64,000 nucleotides of DNA, taken from JALHVH01 sp964585685. Lineage in GTDB: Bacteria; Acidobacteriota; Aminicenantia; Aminicenantales; Saccharicenantaceae. Shown here piece by piece: positions 15,552 to 23,290 of the stretch. Under the pieces are notes generated by a model, which did no database searches, had not been told where the DNA came from, and worked only from the letters and a program-made list of their open reading frames with translations. The position numbers and the translations under genes were made by a program. The stretch lies in NCBI GenBank assembly GCA_964585685.1, contig CAZPEP010000052.1, positions 1 through 64,000 of the forward strand. Direction: 5' to 3'. Numbering within the stretch: position 1 is the stretch's first letter; the number at the start of each line of letters is the position of its first letter.

Positions 15552-16193
15552 ATGAAATATTTCAGGAATGAGGGTCCCCGGTTGAGGAAGATCGAAGCCC
15601 GGGCTCTCTTCAGGGGGCTTGACTCCCCGCATCGCGTCCAGCGATACCTGGACCGGCTCGATTACGACGACCGCCCGGGAACGCGATCACCCCTCTGGGC
15701 GGCCCGGGAAGGGACGGCCAACTGCTTCGAGGGGGCCCTGTTCGCCGCGGCGGCCCTGCGCGCCCTGGACTATCGACCGCTCATCGTAGACCTCGTCGGA
15801 GCCAACGATGACGATCATGTTATCGCCGTTTTTAAAAGGCGGGGCCATTGGGGAGCGGTGGCCAAGTCCAACTTCGCCGTCCTCCGGTACCGCGAACCCG
15901 TCTACCGGACGGTCCGGGAGCTCGCGATGTCCTACTTCGACATCTGTTTCAACACCAGGCGCCGGAAATCGCTCCGGTCCTATTCCCCGCCCTTCAGCCT
16001 CGTCCGGTTCGACCGCCGGGGCTGGGTCACGACGGACGAGGACATCGGTTATATCGGCGACGCCCTCAACGCCGCCCGCCACATCCGGCTGATCACGCCC
16101 CGGATGGCCCGCGAGCTCAGCGAAGTGGATACATGGCTCTACCGGTCCATCTACTTCGGGGCCAAGCCGTCCGGGATCTACAAGGCGAGATAA
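15552..16193 (+). CDS. Transglutaminase-like (Cys protease fold) protein
   Basis: Unnamed protein of 213 residues. It has the pattern of a transglutaminase-like cysteine peptidase core: GTANCFEGALFAAAALRALDYRP (Cys near residue 57 at a helix start), then DDDHVIAVFKRRGHWGAVAKSN, giving a His and an Asp/Asn to complete a triad. There is no signal peptide, so it acts in the cytoplasm. It may be a peptidase, amidase or protein cross-linker; the substrate cannot be deduced. Ribosome site GGAGCGGGCG precedes the ATG. It is the last gene of the ilvE-trmO unit and faces the decarboxylase gene convergently. Confidence 0.65.
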   Translation: MKYFRNEGPRLRKIEARALFRGLDSPHRVQRYLDRLDYDDRPGTRSPLWAAREGTANCFEGALFAAAALRALDYRPLIVDLVGANDDDHVIAVFKRRGHWGAVAKSNFAVLRYREPVYRTVRELAMSYFDICFNTRRRKSLRSYSPPFSLVRFDRRGWVTTDEDIGYIGDALNAARHIRLITPRMARELSEVDTWLYRSIYFGAKPSGIYKAR

Positions 16194-16209
16194 GGTCGTC
16201 GGGCTTCGC

Positions 16210-17622
16210 TCAGTCCGCAGACAGAGCCTCGGCCGAGGAGCGGATGATATCCCAGGCTTCGCGCACGTGCCGCTCGGCGGTCGTCCGCTGGCCCACGACC
16301 AGCCGGATCGCATATTTTCCGCGAAGCGTCGTGTGGGTCAGGAAAACCCGGCCGGAAGCGTTGATCCGCTCGAGGAGTCGCCGGTTCAAGGCGTCGAGAT
16401 CGGTCCCGGGGCGGCCGTCGTTCAAGCGGAAGCAGATCAGGCCGAAGTGCACAGGCGCCAGGAGCTCGAACCGGGGATGGCCTTCGACCCAGCCCTTGAA
16501 CAGGCCGGCAAGGCGGAGGTGCTCCCGAACCATGGCTCGGATGCCCTCGACCCCATAAGACCGGAGGACGAACCAGAGCTTGAGGGCCCGGAACCGGCGA
16601 CCGAGCGGAATCCCCCAATCCCGGTAGTTGTTCACCCGCGCGTCCACGCCCGTCTTCAGGTACTCCGGGTGGATTTCGAAGGTCCGGACGAGGGCGCCGG
16701 CGTCGCGGACGAAATAGGCCGAGCAGTCAAAATTGGTCAGCATCCACTTGTGGGGGTTGAAGACAAAGGAGTCCGCGAGCTCGACCCCGTCAAGAACGTG
16801 ACGCTTCTCAGGGAGCAGAGCCGCGGTCCCAGCGTAGGCGGCGTCGACGTGGAACCACATCCCGTGAGCGCGCGCGATCTTGCCGATGGCGACAAGCGGG
16901 TCGATGGCCCCCGAAGAGGTGGTCCCCACGGTCGCCACGACGCAGGTCGGGACGAGGCCGGCCTTTTCGTCGGCGGCGACGGCCCGTTCCAAGGCCGCCG
17001 GGTCCATGCCGAAGTCCGCGGCGACGGGGACGATGCGCAGGTTCTCCCGACCGTAACCGGCGATCTTAACGCCTTTCTCGGCGCTCGAGTGAGTCTCGGT
17101 CGTGGCATAGACCGTGAGGGGCTTCTTCAGGCCTCTGGCGTTGCTTTCGTATCCGGTGGCCTTCTCCCGGGCGGTCAAGAGGGCGGCCAGGGTGGAGGTG
17201 GAGGCCGTGTCCTGGATGACGCCGGCCCAGCCCTCGGGCAGGCCGAGCATCCCTCGGAGCCAGCCGAGGACGACCTCCTCGAGTTCCGCGGCGGCCGGGG
17301 ATGTGTTCCAGCTCATGCATTGGGCCCCGAGGCTAGCGGTGAGCAGTTCGGCCAGGACGGAGGCCGGGCTGTTGTTGGCGGGAAAATAGGCGAACCAGCC
17401 CGGATGCTGCCAGTGCGTGAGGCCCGGAATGACGATCTCCCGGAAGTCCCTGAAGATGGTTTCCATCGGTTCCCCCAACTCCGGAGGGGCCGAAGGAAGC
17501 ATTTTCCGGATATCCCCGGGTGAGATCCGGGCCGTGACGGGGTATTTTTCGGCGTTTTCCATGTATTCGGCCGCCCATCCTACGAATTCGTGCCCGTATT
17601 TGAGGAATTCTTCCTTGTTCAT
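16210..17622 (-). CDS. Group II PLP-dependent decarboxylase (aromatic-L-amino-acid decarboxylase type)
   Basis: PLP enzyme of 470 residues, the normal size for aromatic-amino-acid decarboxylases (DDC/TDC). HPGWFAYFPANNSPASVL and LGAQCMSWNTSPAAAELE form the N-terminal substrate region. HVDAAYAGTAAL holds the Asp that binds the pyridine nitrogen, and FVFNPHKWMLTNFDCSAYFV holds the PLP lysine. GIPLGRRFRALKLWFVLRSYG is the conserved C-terminal loop. It would make an aromatic amine (tryptamine, tyramine or phenylethylamine) from the amino acid. ATG at 17622 follows GGAGAAGGAT; nine upstream in-frame codons lie inside the promoter. It is monocistronic. Confidence 0.9.
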   Translation of the reverse strand: MNKEEFLKYGHEFVGWAAEYMENAEKYPVTARISPGDIRKMLPSAPPELGEPMETIFRDFREIVIPGLTHWQHPGWFAYFPANNSPASVLAELLTASLGAQCMSWNTSPAAAELEEVVLGWLRGMLGLPEGWAGVIQDTASTSTLAALLTAREKATGYESNARGLKKPLTVYATTETHSSAEKGVKIAGYGRENLRIVPVAADFGMDPAALERAVAADEKAGLVPTCVVATVGTTSSGAIDPLVAIGKIARAHGMWFHVDAAYAGTAALLPEKRHVLDGVELADSFVFNPHKWMLTNFDCSAYFVRDAGALVRTFEIHPEYLKTGVDARVNNYRDWGIPLGRRFRALKLWFVLRSYGVEGIRAMVREHLRLAGLFKGWVEGHPRFELLAPVHFGLICFRLNDGRPGTDLDALNRRLLERINASGRVFLTHTTLRGKYAIRLVVGQRTTAERHVREAWDIIRSSAEALSAD

Positions 17623-17640
17623 ATCCTTCTCCAGGCGCTC

Positions 17641-17669
17641 AATATACAATTATTCCGCCAAAATCACAA
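17641..17669 (-). promoter_or_regulatory. Promoter of PLP decarboxylase
   Basis: Minus strand TTGTGA (17664-17669), 17-base spacer, TATATT (17641-17646), giving a short leader before the ATG at 17622. Confidence 0.6.
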
Positions 17670-17788
17670 AAATCCGGGCTTTGCTGCGCTATTCCCGGCC
17701 ACGAAGCGTCCCCGGCGGCCGAATTCGTCCCCTAAAAGCGTCGTCCACGCCATATAAAAGCGAACTTCCGGAATTCAGCAAAGAAATA

Positions 17789-17818
17789 TTGCTTGTTTTC
17801 CGGGATCTGTGGTATAAT
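17789..17818 (+). promoter_or_regulatory. Promoter upstream of structured non-coding stretch
   Basis: TTGCTT (17789-17794), 18-base spacer, perfect TATAAT (17813-17818). No convincing coding sequence follows; the transcript would begin near 17825. Confidence 0.5.
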
Positions 17819-17824
17819 TGTTAA

Positions 17825-18038
17825 TGACATCATAAGGCCTGAAAAATCGGCCTCTCGCCTTTCCTCCCTCCCCCGAAAAAAACAATCATTCGGGTGCGTC
17901 GCGACGCAACTCTTCGGCTTCCGTCGTCGTATTATTCAACGTGAGTCAACAACTCTTTTTCCCCTTTTAGACCCCTTCCCTTCCACGAGTTGCTCCGTCC
18001 CTCATCAGGACGGAGCAACTCGGCTTCTTCAAAGCCGC
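17825..18038 (+). ncRNA. Candidate structured RNA or attenuator, unknown class
   Basis: About 210 bases downstream of a TATAAT promoter without a credible gene. The stretch contains a 14-base self-complementary TGCGTCGCGACGCA (about 17895-17908). It also has a perfect 15-bp hairpin: CGAGTTGCTCCGTCC (17986-18000), seven-base loop, and its complement (18008-18022). A small GGCTT/AAGCC hairpin follows (about 18022-18037). GCAACTC occurs at 17906 and again at 18015, and both copies can pair with GAGTTGC at 17987, so two mutually exclusive folds are possible. I do not recognise it as 6S, tmRNA, SRP or RNase P RNA. Confidence 0.35.
17986..18022. repeat. Perfect 15-bp inverted repeat
   Basis: Arms 17986-18000 and 18008-18022 with loop CTCATCA. 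It is followed by GCTTCTTC rather than a clear T-run, so it is either a weak terminator or an RNA-structure element. Confidence 0.8.
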
Positions 18039-18056
18039 CCGGGCCCGTTCTGCCGT

Positions 18057-18086
18057 TTGACAAACCCGGACACAATGATCTATAAA
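18057..18086 (+). promoter_or_regulatory. Promoter of the cobalamin riboswitch/btuB unit
   Basis: TTGACA (18057-18062), 18-base spacer, TATAAA (18081-18086). Transcription from about 18093 would include the whole riboswitch. Confidence 0.65.
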
Positions 18087-18130
18087 TGGGAAGCCCTTTT
18101 TCGGGGCGCCTTTCGTTCTTTGATCGACCG

Positions 18131-18274
18131 TTAGAGGGTCTGAAGTAAGGGAAGTCCGTGGGACGCGGACACAGCCCCCGCTACTGTGACCGGGGACGAG
18201 TCCCGGACGACGCCACGGGCCGGAAGGCCGGCCCGGAAGGCCCGGGATGAGGGAGATCCGGAAGTCAGGAGACC
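18131..18274 (+). promoter_or_regulatory. Cobalamin riboswitch
   Basis: Matches the adenosylcobalamin aptamer. GGTC (18137-18140) pairs with GACC (18271-18274) as the closing stem. Inside are AAGTAAGGGAAGTCCG, ACAGCCCCCGCTACTGTGA (the conserved B12-box region, 18170-18188), GAGTCC, and the 3' GGAAGTCAGGAGACC. It lies upstream of a BtuB-type receptor, the classical target, and would shut it off when B12 is plentiful. Confidence 0.93.
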
Positions 18275-18291
18275 TTTTTCAGGCCCCATGA

Positions 18292-18330
18292 GAGCCCGTC
18301 TTCGGGAGGAAGACAGGGTCGTTTTTTTTT
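18292..18330 (+). terminator. Intrinsic terminator (riboswitch expression platform)
   Basis: Stem 18292-18303 pairs with 18309-18320 (10 of 12 pairs, five-base loop GGGAG), followed by G and nine T (18321-18330). CCCCATGAGA just before the stem (about 18284-18293) can instead pair with TCTCATGCGGGG (about 18354-18365), a candidate antiterminator. The switch therefore probably works by transcription attenuation. Confidence 0.8.
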
Positions 18331-18386
18331 GCATTACCGGGCGAAGAGCCCGGTCTCATGCGGGGGCCGCTCGATAAGGAGCCGTT

Positions 18387-20336
18387 ATGTTCAGTTATGC
18401 CCTCGCCGTCTTCGTGGCCGCAGCCTTGGCCATAGCCGCCCCCCTTTCCGACAAAACGGATCAAGTCCCACCGACGGACCTCCGCCACGACGTAGTCATC
18501 ACGGCGACGCGGGTTGAGACCCCGAGCAAAGAGGTTGCCAGCTCCGTGACCATCATCACCCGGGAGGAACTGGCCCGCTCGAAGAGGTCGATGATCCTCG
18601 AAGTTCTCGGGGACGTCCCGGGAGCGACCGTCGTCCGGAGCGGGGGGCCCGGCTCCGCGGCCGCGGTCATGCTCCGCGGGGCCAACTCGGAGCACACGCT
18701 CATTCTCCTCGACGGCGTCGAGCTCAACGACCCGATGAACCCCTCCCGCTCGGCGGATCTCGCGCACATCCCGCTCGACCAGGTCGAGCGGATCGAGATC
18801 CTGCGCGGGCCCCAGAGCACGCTCTATGGCTCGGATGCCCTGGGCGGCGTCGTCAACATCATCACCGGGACGGGGGCAGGCCGGCCGAAGGTTGTCCTCT
18901 ATGGGACGGGCGGCGCGCTGGCGACGGCGGAAGGGCGGCTGGGAATTTCCGGCTCTACGGGACGGGTGGCCTACTCTCTCGGAGTTTCCGCCCTCCGGAC
19001 GGCCGGAGTCTCGGCGGCCGACGCGTCCCTCCCCGGGAACGGCGAAAAGGACGGCTACCGGAACCTCGCCCTGACCGGCCGGACCGGCATCAAGCTCGGA
19101 CACGGCCTGGACCTGGACCTCTCGTTCAGGACCGTCCGGACACGATCGGAGATAGATAATTTCGGCGGAGCCTACGGGGATGATTCCAACAACGTGCAAC
19201 GATATGAAACGTCGTTCGCCAGGGCCGGCGTCCGCGGCCTCTTCCTGGGCGACCGGTGGGAATCCCGCCTCGGCGCGGCGATCATCGGGTCGGACCGGCG
19301 CAACGACAATCCCGCCGACGGGACGCACCCCTTCGATTCGGAGAAAGGCGAATTCCGGAGCGGGCTCTTCAAGCTGGACTGGCAGAACAACATCTTCCTG
19401 CGGCCTTCCCACACGGTGACCTTTGGGGCCGAATACCAGGGCGAACATGGAAGCTCCGAATACGCTTCGGCAAGCCTTTACGGGCCCTACGTGAGCGCGT
19501 TCCCGCGGGCATCGGCTTCCGTCCTTGGGCTCTATTTACAAGACCAGCTGCGGCTCGGCGGACGGTTCTTCGCGACGGCGGGGATCCGAATCGACGCCCA
19601 TAGCCTTTCGGGGACGGCCGTCACGTACAGGCTGGCCCCAGCCTGGGTCGTCGGGCGGACGGGGACGAAATTGAAGGCCACGTTCGGGACGGGCTTCAAG
19701 TCCCCGTCCCTTTATCAGATCTACGCCCCGCCGACGGCCTGGGGGCCGATAGGGAATAGGACCCTTGAACCCGAGGAAGCCGCGGGCTGGGACGCAGGCG
19801 TGGAGCAGGACCTTGCCGGAGGCCGGCTGAGGTTCGGGGCAACATGGTTCCGGAACCGTTTCCGGAACCTCATCACCTTCGATATGGCTCACGGCTACGT
19901 TAATGTCGGCCGGGCCCGGTCAGAGGGGGTCGAGCTCACCGCCGAGGCCCTCCCCTTCGACGGGTTCGCGTGCCGCGCCGCTTACACCCGCATGTCCTCG
20001 CAGGACCTGGGCACCGGCCTCGACCTCCCGCGCCGTCCGAAGGACAAGCTGTCCGCCGGTCTCGACGTCAGACTCGCGAAAACGCTCGATCTGGACCTCC
20101 GCCTGAACGTCGTCGGCCGCCGCGGCGACACGGATTTCACGGGCTGGCCGCCGGCACCGGTTTCGCTTCCCGCGTATACGCTCCTCGATGCCACGATCTC
20201 GTGGACCGCCGGCCGCGGTGTCGATCTCTTCCTCAGGGTCGACAACATCCTCGACCGGCGCGCCGAGATGGTCTACGGCTACGGGGCGCCCGGCCTCGGG
20301 GCGCACATTGGCTTCCGGCTCGAGGGGCTGTTTTAG
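18387..20336 (+). CDS. btuB: TonB-dependent vitamin B12 receptor, BtuB type
   Basis: Outer-membrane receptor of 649 residues. It starts with a signal peptide (MFSYALAVFVAAALAIA). The TonB-box-like DVVITATRVETPSKEV follows, then the plug domain with LRGANSEHTLILLDGVELNDP and VERIEILRGPQSTLYGSDALGGVVNIIT. The rest alternates aromatic beta strands and ends with IGFRLEGLF, a C-terminal phenylalanine as usual for barrel insertion. The length is near that of BtuB (about 600). AAGGAGCCGTT precedes the ATG. Cobalamin as ligand is supported by the riboswitch upstream. No BtuCDF or TonB genes lie in the window. Confidence 0.92.
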   Translation: MFSYALAVFVAAALAIAAPLSDKTDQVPPTDLRHDVVITATRVETPSKEVASSVTIITREELARSKRSMILEVLGDVPGATVVRSGGPGSAAAVMLRGANSEHTLILLDGVELNDPMNPSRSADLAHIPLDQVERIEILRGPQSTLYGSDALGGVVNIITGTGAGRPKVVLYGTGGALATAEGRLGISGSTGRVAYSLGVSALRTAGVSAADASLPGNGEKDGYRNLALTGRTGIKLGHGLDLDLSFRTVRTRSEIDNFGGAYGDDSNNVQRYETSFARAGVRGLFLGDRWESRLGAAIIGSDRRNDNPADGTHPFDSEKGEFRSGLFKLDWQNNIFLRPSHTVTFGAEYQGEHGSSEYASASLYGPYVSAFPRASASVLGLYLQDQLRLGGRFFATAGIRIDAHSLSGTAVTYRLAPAWVVGRTGTKLKATFGTGFKSPSLYQIYAPPTAWGPIGNRTLEPEEAAGWDAGVEQDLAGGRLRFGATWFRNRFRNLITFDMAHGYVNVGRARSEGVELTAEALPFDGFACRAAYTRMSSQDLGTGLDLPRRPKDKLSAGLDVRLAKTLDLDLRLNVVGRRGDTDFTGWPPAPVSLPAYTLLDATISWTAGRGVDLFLRVDNILDRRAEMVYGYGAPGLGAHIGFRLEGLF

Positions 20337-20422
20337 GATTCGCCCTCAAATCCCGAGAGCGTTTCTCCCCGCCCCCCCGTTGTGTTAACATGTGCCGGGA
20401 CGCTCATTTGAAGGCTCTTTAC

Positions 20423-21712
20423 ATGGAACACAAAATATTCGCCTTGGGACTCCTGGCCGCCGCGCTGGCTTCTTTCCCGGCTGCGGCCTGGGATGACAAG
20501 CCGTCAACGCGCCTGAAGCTCATCTTCGTCGAGCGCTTCCGGTTAGAGGCCTGGGATAACGCCGTCAATCTCGACGACACGGCCGACGACAACTTCTCCT
20601 ATGCCCGGAACCGGATGACCCTCGGCCTGCGCTGGCTCGCGGTCAGAAACTTCGAGGTCCTGGGCAAGGTCACGAACGAGTTCCGCGTCTACCTGGCCCC
20701 CAAGGACCGGGCCTTCAACAGACACGAGCTTTTCGTCGACAACCTCCACGTCAAGTGGACGATCCCCGGCCGTCTGCCCGTCACCGTCACGGCCGGACGC
20801 CAGGACATCAGCCTGGGCGAAGGCTTCGTTATCGCCGACGGCACGCCGCTCGACGGTTCCCGCTCCTACTACTTCAACGCCCTCCGACTCGACGCCGACC
20901 TCAGCGCGAACCATAAGCTCATTCTGTTCGCCCACGCCCAGGAGACGAACGATAAGTATCTTCCCGTGATCAACGAGCAGCCCCAGGCCCTGGTCGAACA
21001 GCCGGAAAAGGCGCTGGCCGTCTACTTTACCGGGACTTTCGGGAAGGCAAAGATCGACGCCTACGCCGTCCGCAAGTTGACCGAGGAGACCACGCTCTGG
21101 CCCGTCGCGGGGAGGATCGATACCTTCGGGGCCCGGGCCCAGGTGCCCGTCCTTCGGCCGCTTTCGCTCACCGCGGAAGGGGCCGTCCAGACGGGGACCT
21201 ACGGCGCCGCCGGCCGCTCGGCTTTCGGCGGGCTCGCCCATCTCGATTACACGCCCGAGTGGAGCGTTCCCTGCCTCAAAACGATGACGCTCGGCGGAAT
21301 CTACCTCAGCGGCGACGACCCGGCGACGGCCGGGATGGATGGCTGGGACCCCATTTTCAGCCGCTGGCCCAAGTGGAGCGACGGCTATATCTACACGTTC
21401 AGCCGCGAGAGCCGGGTCGCCTACTGGAGCAACCTGAATTCCGTCTACGGTTCCCTCTTGTTCGTTTTCGGCGACCGGGCCAACGGGACGTTGGCGGTCC
21501 ACCGCCTGGGAGCCGAAAAGGTCCGCCCGGGGGAATTCCCCGGCGGGACAGGGCTTCATCGCGGGACGCTCGTCGTCGGCCGGCTGAACTTCACCATCAG
21601 CAAGGCCCTCTCGGGTCACTTCCAATGGGACCATTTCCAGCCCGGCGATTTCTACGCACCGAGCGCCAGTGGCTTCAATTGGCTCCGCTTCGAACTGATG
21701 CTCCGCTACTGA
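20423..21712 (+). CDS. Outer-membrane beta-barrel, alginate-export family-like
   Basis: The 429-residue protein has an N-terminal signal peptide (MEHKIFALGLLAAALASFPAAA, then WDD). The body has many alternating strands rich in aromatic residues, for example RLKLIFVERFRLEAW and LGLRWLAVRNFEVLGKVTNEF. It includes VTAGRQDISLGEGFVIADGTP, typical of the alginate-export (AlgE-like) barrel family, and it ends LRFELMLRY with a final aromatic residue. The start at 20423 is chosen for the signal peptide; earlier in-frame codons overlap the promoter-like region TGTGTTAACATG. What it transports is unknown, and alginate should not be assumed. Confidence 0.75.
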   Translation: MEHKIFALGLLAAALASFPAAAWDDKPSTRLKLIFVERFRLEAWDNAVNLDDTADDNFSYARNRMTLGLRWLAVRNFEVLGKVTNEFRVYLAPKDRAFNRHELFVDNLHVKWTIPGRLPVTVTAGRQDISLGEGFVIADGTPLDGSRSYYFNALRLDADLSANHKLILFAHAQETNDKYLPVINEQPQALVEQPEKALAVYFTGTFGKAKIDAYAVRKLTEETTLWPVAGRIDTFGARAQVPVLRPLSLTAEGAVQTGTYGAAGRSAFGGLAHLDYTPEWSVPCLKTMTLGGIYLSGDDPATAGMDGWDPIFSRWPKWSDGYIYTFSRESRVAYWSNLNSVYGSLLFVFGDRANGTLAVHRLGAEKVRPGEFPGGTGLHRGTLVVGRLNFTISKALSGHFQWDHFQPGDFYAPSASGFNWLRFELMLRY

Positions 21713-21718
21713 CGACGG

Positions 21719-23137
21719 CTAGCGGACGAGGCTCAGGAGCGGGTTGACCGCGAACGAGACGAGCATCCCGATCGTCCCCGCCTCGGCGGGCGGCATCCCG
21801 GCGATCGACAGCCCCAGGCACGTCCCAAGGCCGAGGATCGCCGACGCCAAAGCGCCGAATTTCGTCACCTTCTTGCTGATAAGACCCCAGACGAACGGCC
21901 CGAGGAAGAACGAGCCGATCGCCCCCCATGAGACCGACAGGATGGCGACGATCGTCGCCGGACGTAGATAGGCCAGGACAACAGAAAGGAGGATGAAGAC
22001 GGCCGACGTGACCCGCATCATCCGGGTCAGGGTCCTGTCCGCCACGGCCGGGTTGATGAAACCGGCGTAGAGGTCCTTGACAACCGAGGAGCTCGAGATC
22101 AGGACGAGAGCGGCGAGCGTCGACATCGACGCGGAGAGGATGAGGAGCATCATGACGATGGAAAGGGACGGCGGGATGACCTTGGCCAGGAACTCCGGCA
22201 TCAGGACGTCGAAAACGGGCTTGCCGCCGGAGAAGGCCCCGGGCGCGCTTTCGGGCGTGAGGAAAAGCCGGGCCGCGGCCCCTGCGAAGTAGGCTGTCCC
22301 CGCGATCAGGGCCGCGAACGCCGTCGAGGCGATCATCCCTCGCCGCACGGCCCGGTCGTCCTTGATGGCGTAAAACTTCTGGACGAGCTGGGGCATGGCG
22401 AAAGGGGCGACGCTTGTCAGGAAGACGAGGGCGAAAAGCGGCCAGGCGCCGGCCGGGCCAACGGCGGCCGTGAGCCGCAGGTCGATGGCCGCGAGGCCGG
22501 AAGTCAGATTCCCCAGTCCGCCGGCCTTCTGAAGAGTGCTCACGATGAGGATGGCCGAGCCGAGGCACATGATCATTCCGAAAACGACGTCGACCATGGT
22601 CATGGACTTGTAGCCGCCGAGGACGAGATAGAACGCCGTGAACAGGCCCATGAACAGGAGGGCCACGCCGTAGGCCAGGCCGAAATTAGCCTTGAAGAGG
22701 TAGGACAAGCCGATGAAAACGGCCGCCGAGTAGGGGACGAGAAATATAAAAATGGCCAGCGAGGCGATGAGTTTTAGGAACCGGCTGTCGTAGCGCTTTT
22801 CCAGGAACTCCGGCAGGGTCGTGACCTGGAGCTCGACCGACATCCGCCGGATGCGGTTGCCGAGCAGGCCCCACACGGCGAGGACGCCGACGAGGGCGTT
22901 CCCCAGGGCGATCCAAAGCCCCGACAGGCCGAAGCCCCAGCCGATCTTTCCCGCGAAGCCGATAAAAAGGACGGCGGAAAAATAGGCCGCGGCGTAAGTG
23001 AAGGCCGACATCCACGGCCCGACGGTCCGGCCTCCGAGGAAGTAATCGTTGAACGTCCGGGTTTTCTTCAGGCCTAAATAGCCGATAACGAGCGTCATCG
23101 CGGCGTAGGCGCCGATGACGATGATCTTGACAAGCAT
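21719..23137 (-). CDS. Sodium:solute symporter (SSS family)
   Basis: Inner-membrane cotransporter of 472 residues with about 13 hydrophobic helices, the normal topology for the SSS/LeuT-fold family. Landmarks are the N-terminal MTLVIGYLGLKKTRTFNDYFLGGRTVG, ATLPEF-like VTTLPEFLEKRYDSR, YLVLGGYKSMTMVDVVFG (the SSS signature GGYxSVxxTDxxQ-like region) and the LILSASMSTLAALVLISSSS stretch, which holds sodium-binding serines. The family imports sugars, amino acids, proline, pantothenate or organic acids; the substrate is not readable. It is monocistronic behind a strong promoter. It would use a sodium gradient, which fits the sodium-type ATPase in this window. Confidence 0.9.
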   Translation of the reverse strand: MLVKIIVIGAYAAMTLVIGYLGLKKTRTFNDYFLGGRTVGPWMSAFTYAAAYFSAVLFIGFAGKIGWGFGLSGLWIALGNALVGVLAVWGLLGNRIRRMSVELQVTTLPEFLEKRYDSRFLKLIASLAIFIFLVPYSAAVFIGLSYLFKANFGLAYGVALLFMGLFTAFYLVLGGYKSMTMVDVVFGMIMCLGSAILIVSTLQKAGGLGNLTSGLAAIDLRLTAAVGPAGAWPLFALVFLTSVAPFAMPQLVQKFYAIKDDRAVRRGMIASTAFAALIAGTAYFAGAAARLFLTPESAPGAFSGGKPVFDVLMPEFLAKVIPPSLSIVMMLLILSASMSTLAALVLISSSSVVKDLYAGFINPAVADRTLTRMMRVTSAVFILLSVVLAYLRPATIVAILSVSWGAIGSFFLGPFVWGLISKKVTKFGALASAILGLGTCLGLSIAGMPPAEAGTIGMLVSFAVNPLLSLVR

Positions 23138-23172
23138 CGTGCCTCTCTCCCCCCGAATAGCCGGGAGTTTCT

Positions 23173-23202
23173 CTTATAATCGTGAAAGCGGCGCCTTGTC
23201 AA
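23173..23202 (-). promoter_or_regulatory. Promoter of sodium:solute symporter
   Basis: Minus strand TTGACA (23197-23202), 18-base spacer, TATAAG (23173-23178); shifting one base gives TTATAA with a 17-base spacer. Confidence 0.65.
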
Positions 23203-23290
23203 TCCAAAAAAGCCCTCTCGCCATGACGCGCGCTTTTTGATATATATTGGGGCATGGACAAAAGGACGGCGACCCAGCAAGGAGGATGAG

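Noticed and set aside
17793..18134. Possible 113-codon gene upstream of btuB
   Set aside because: It would start before the TATAAT box that should transcribe it, runs through the hairpin and promoter elements, and has no motif.
20386..20398. TGTGTTAACATG shared with 14087-14098 as a regulator site
   Set aside because: The same 12 bases precede ilvE and the barrel gene, but two copies of an AT-rich promoter-like word are too little to call an operator.
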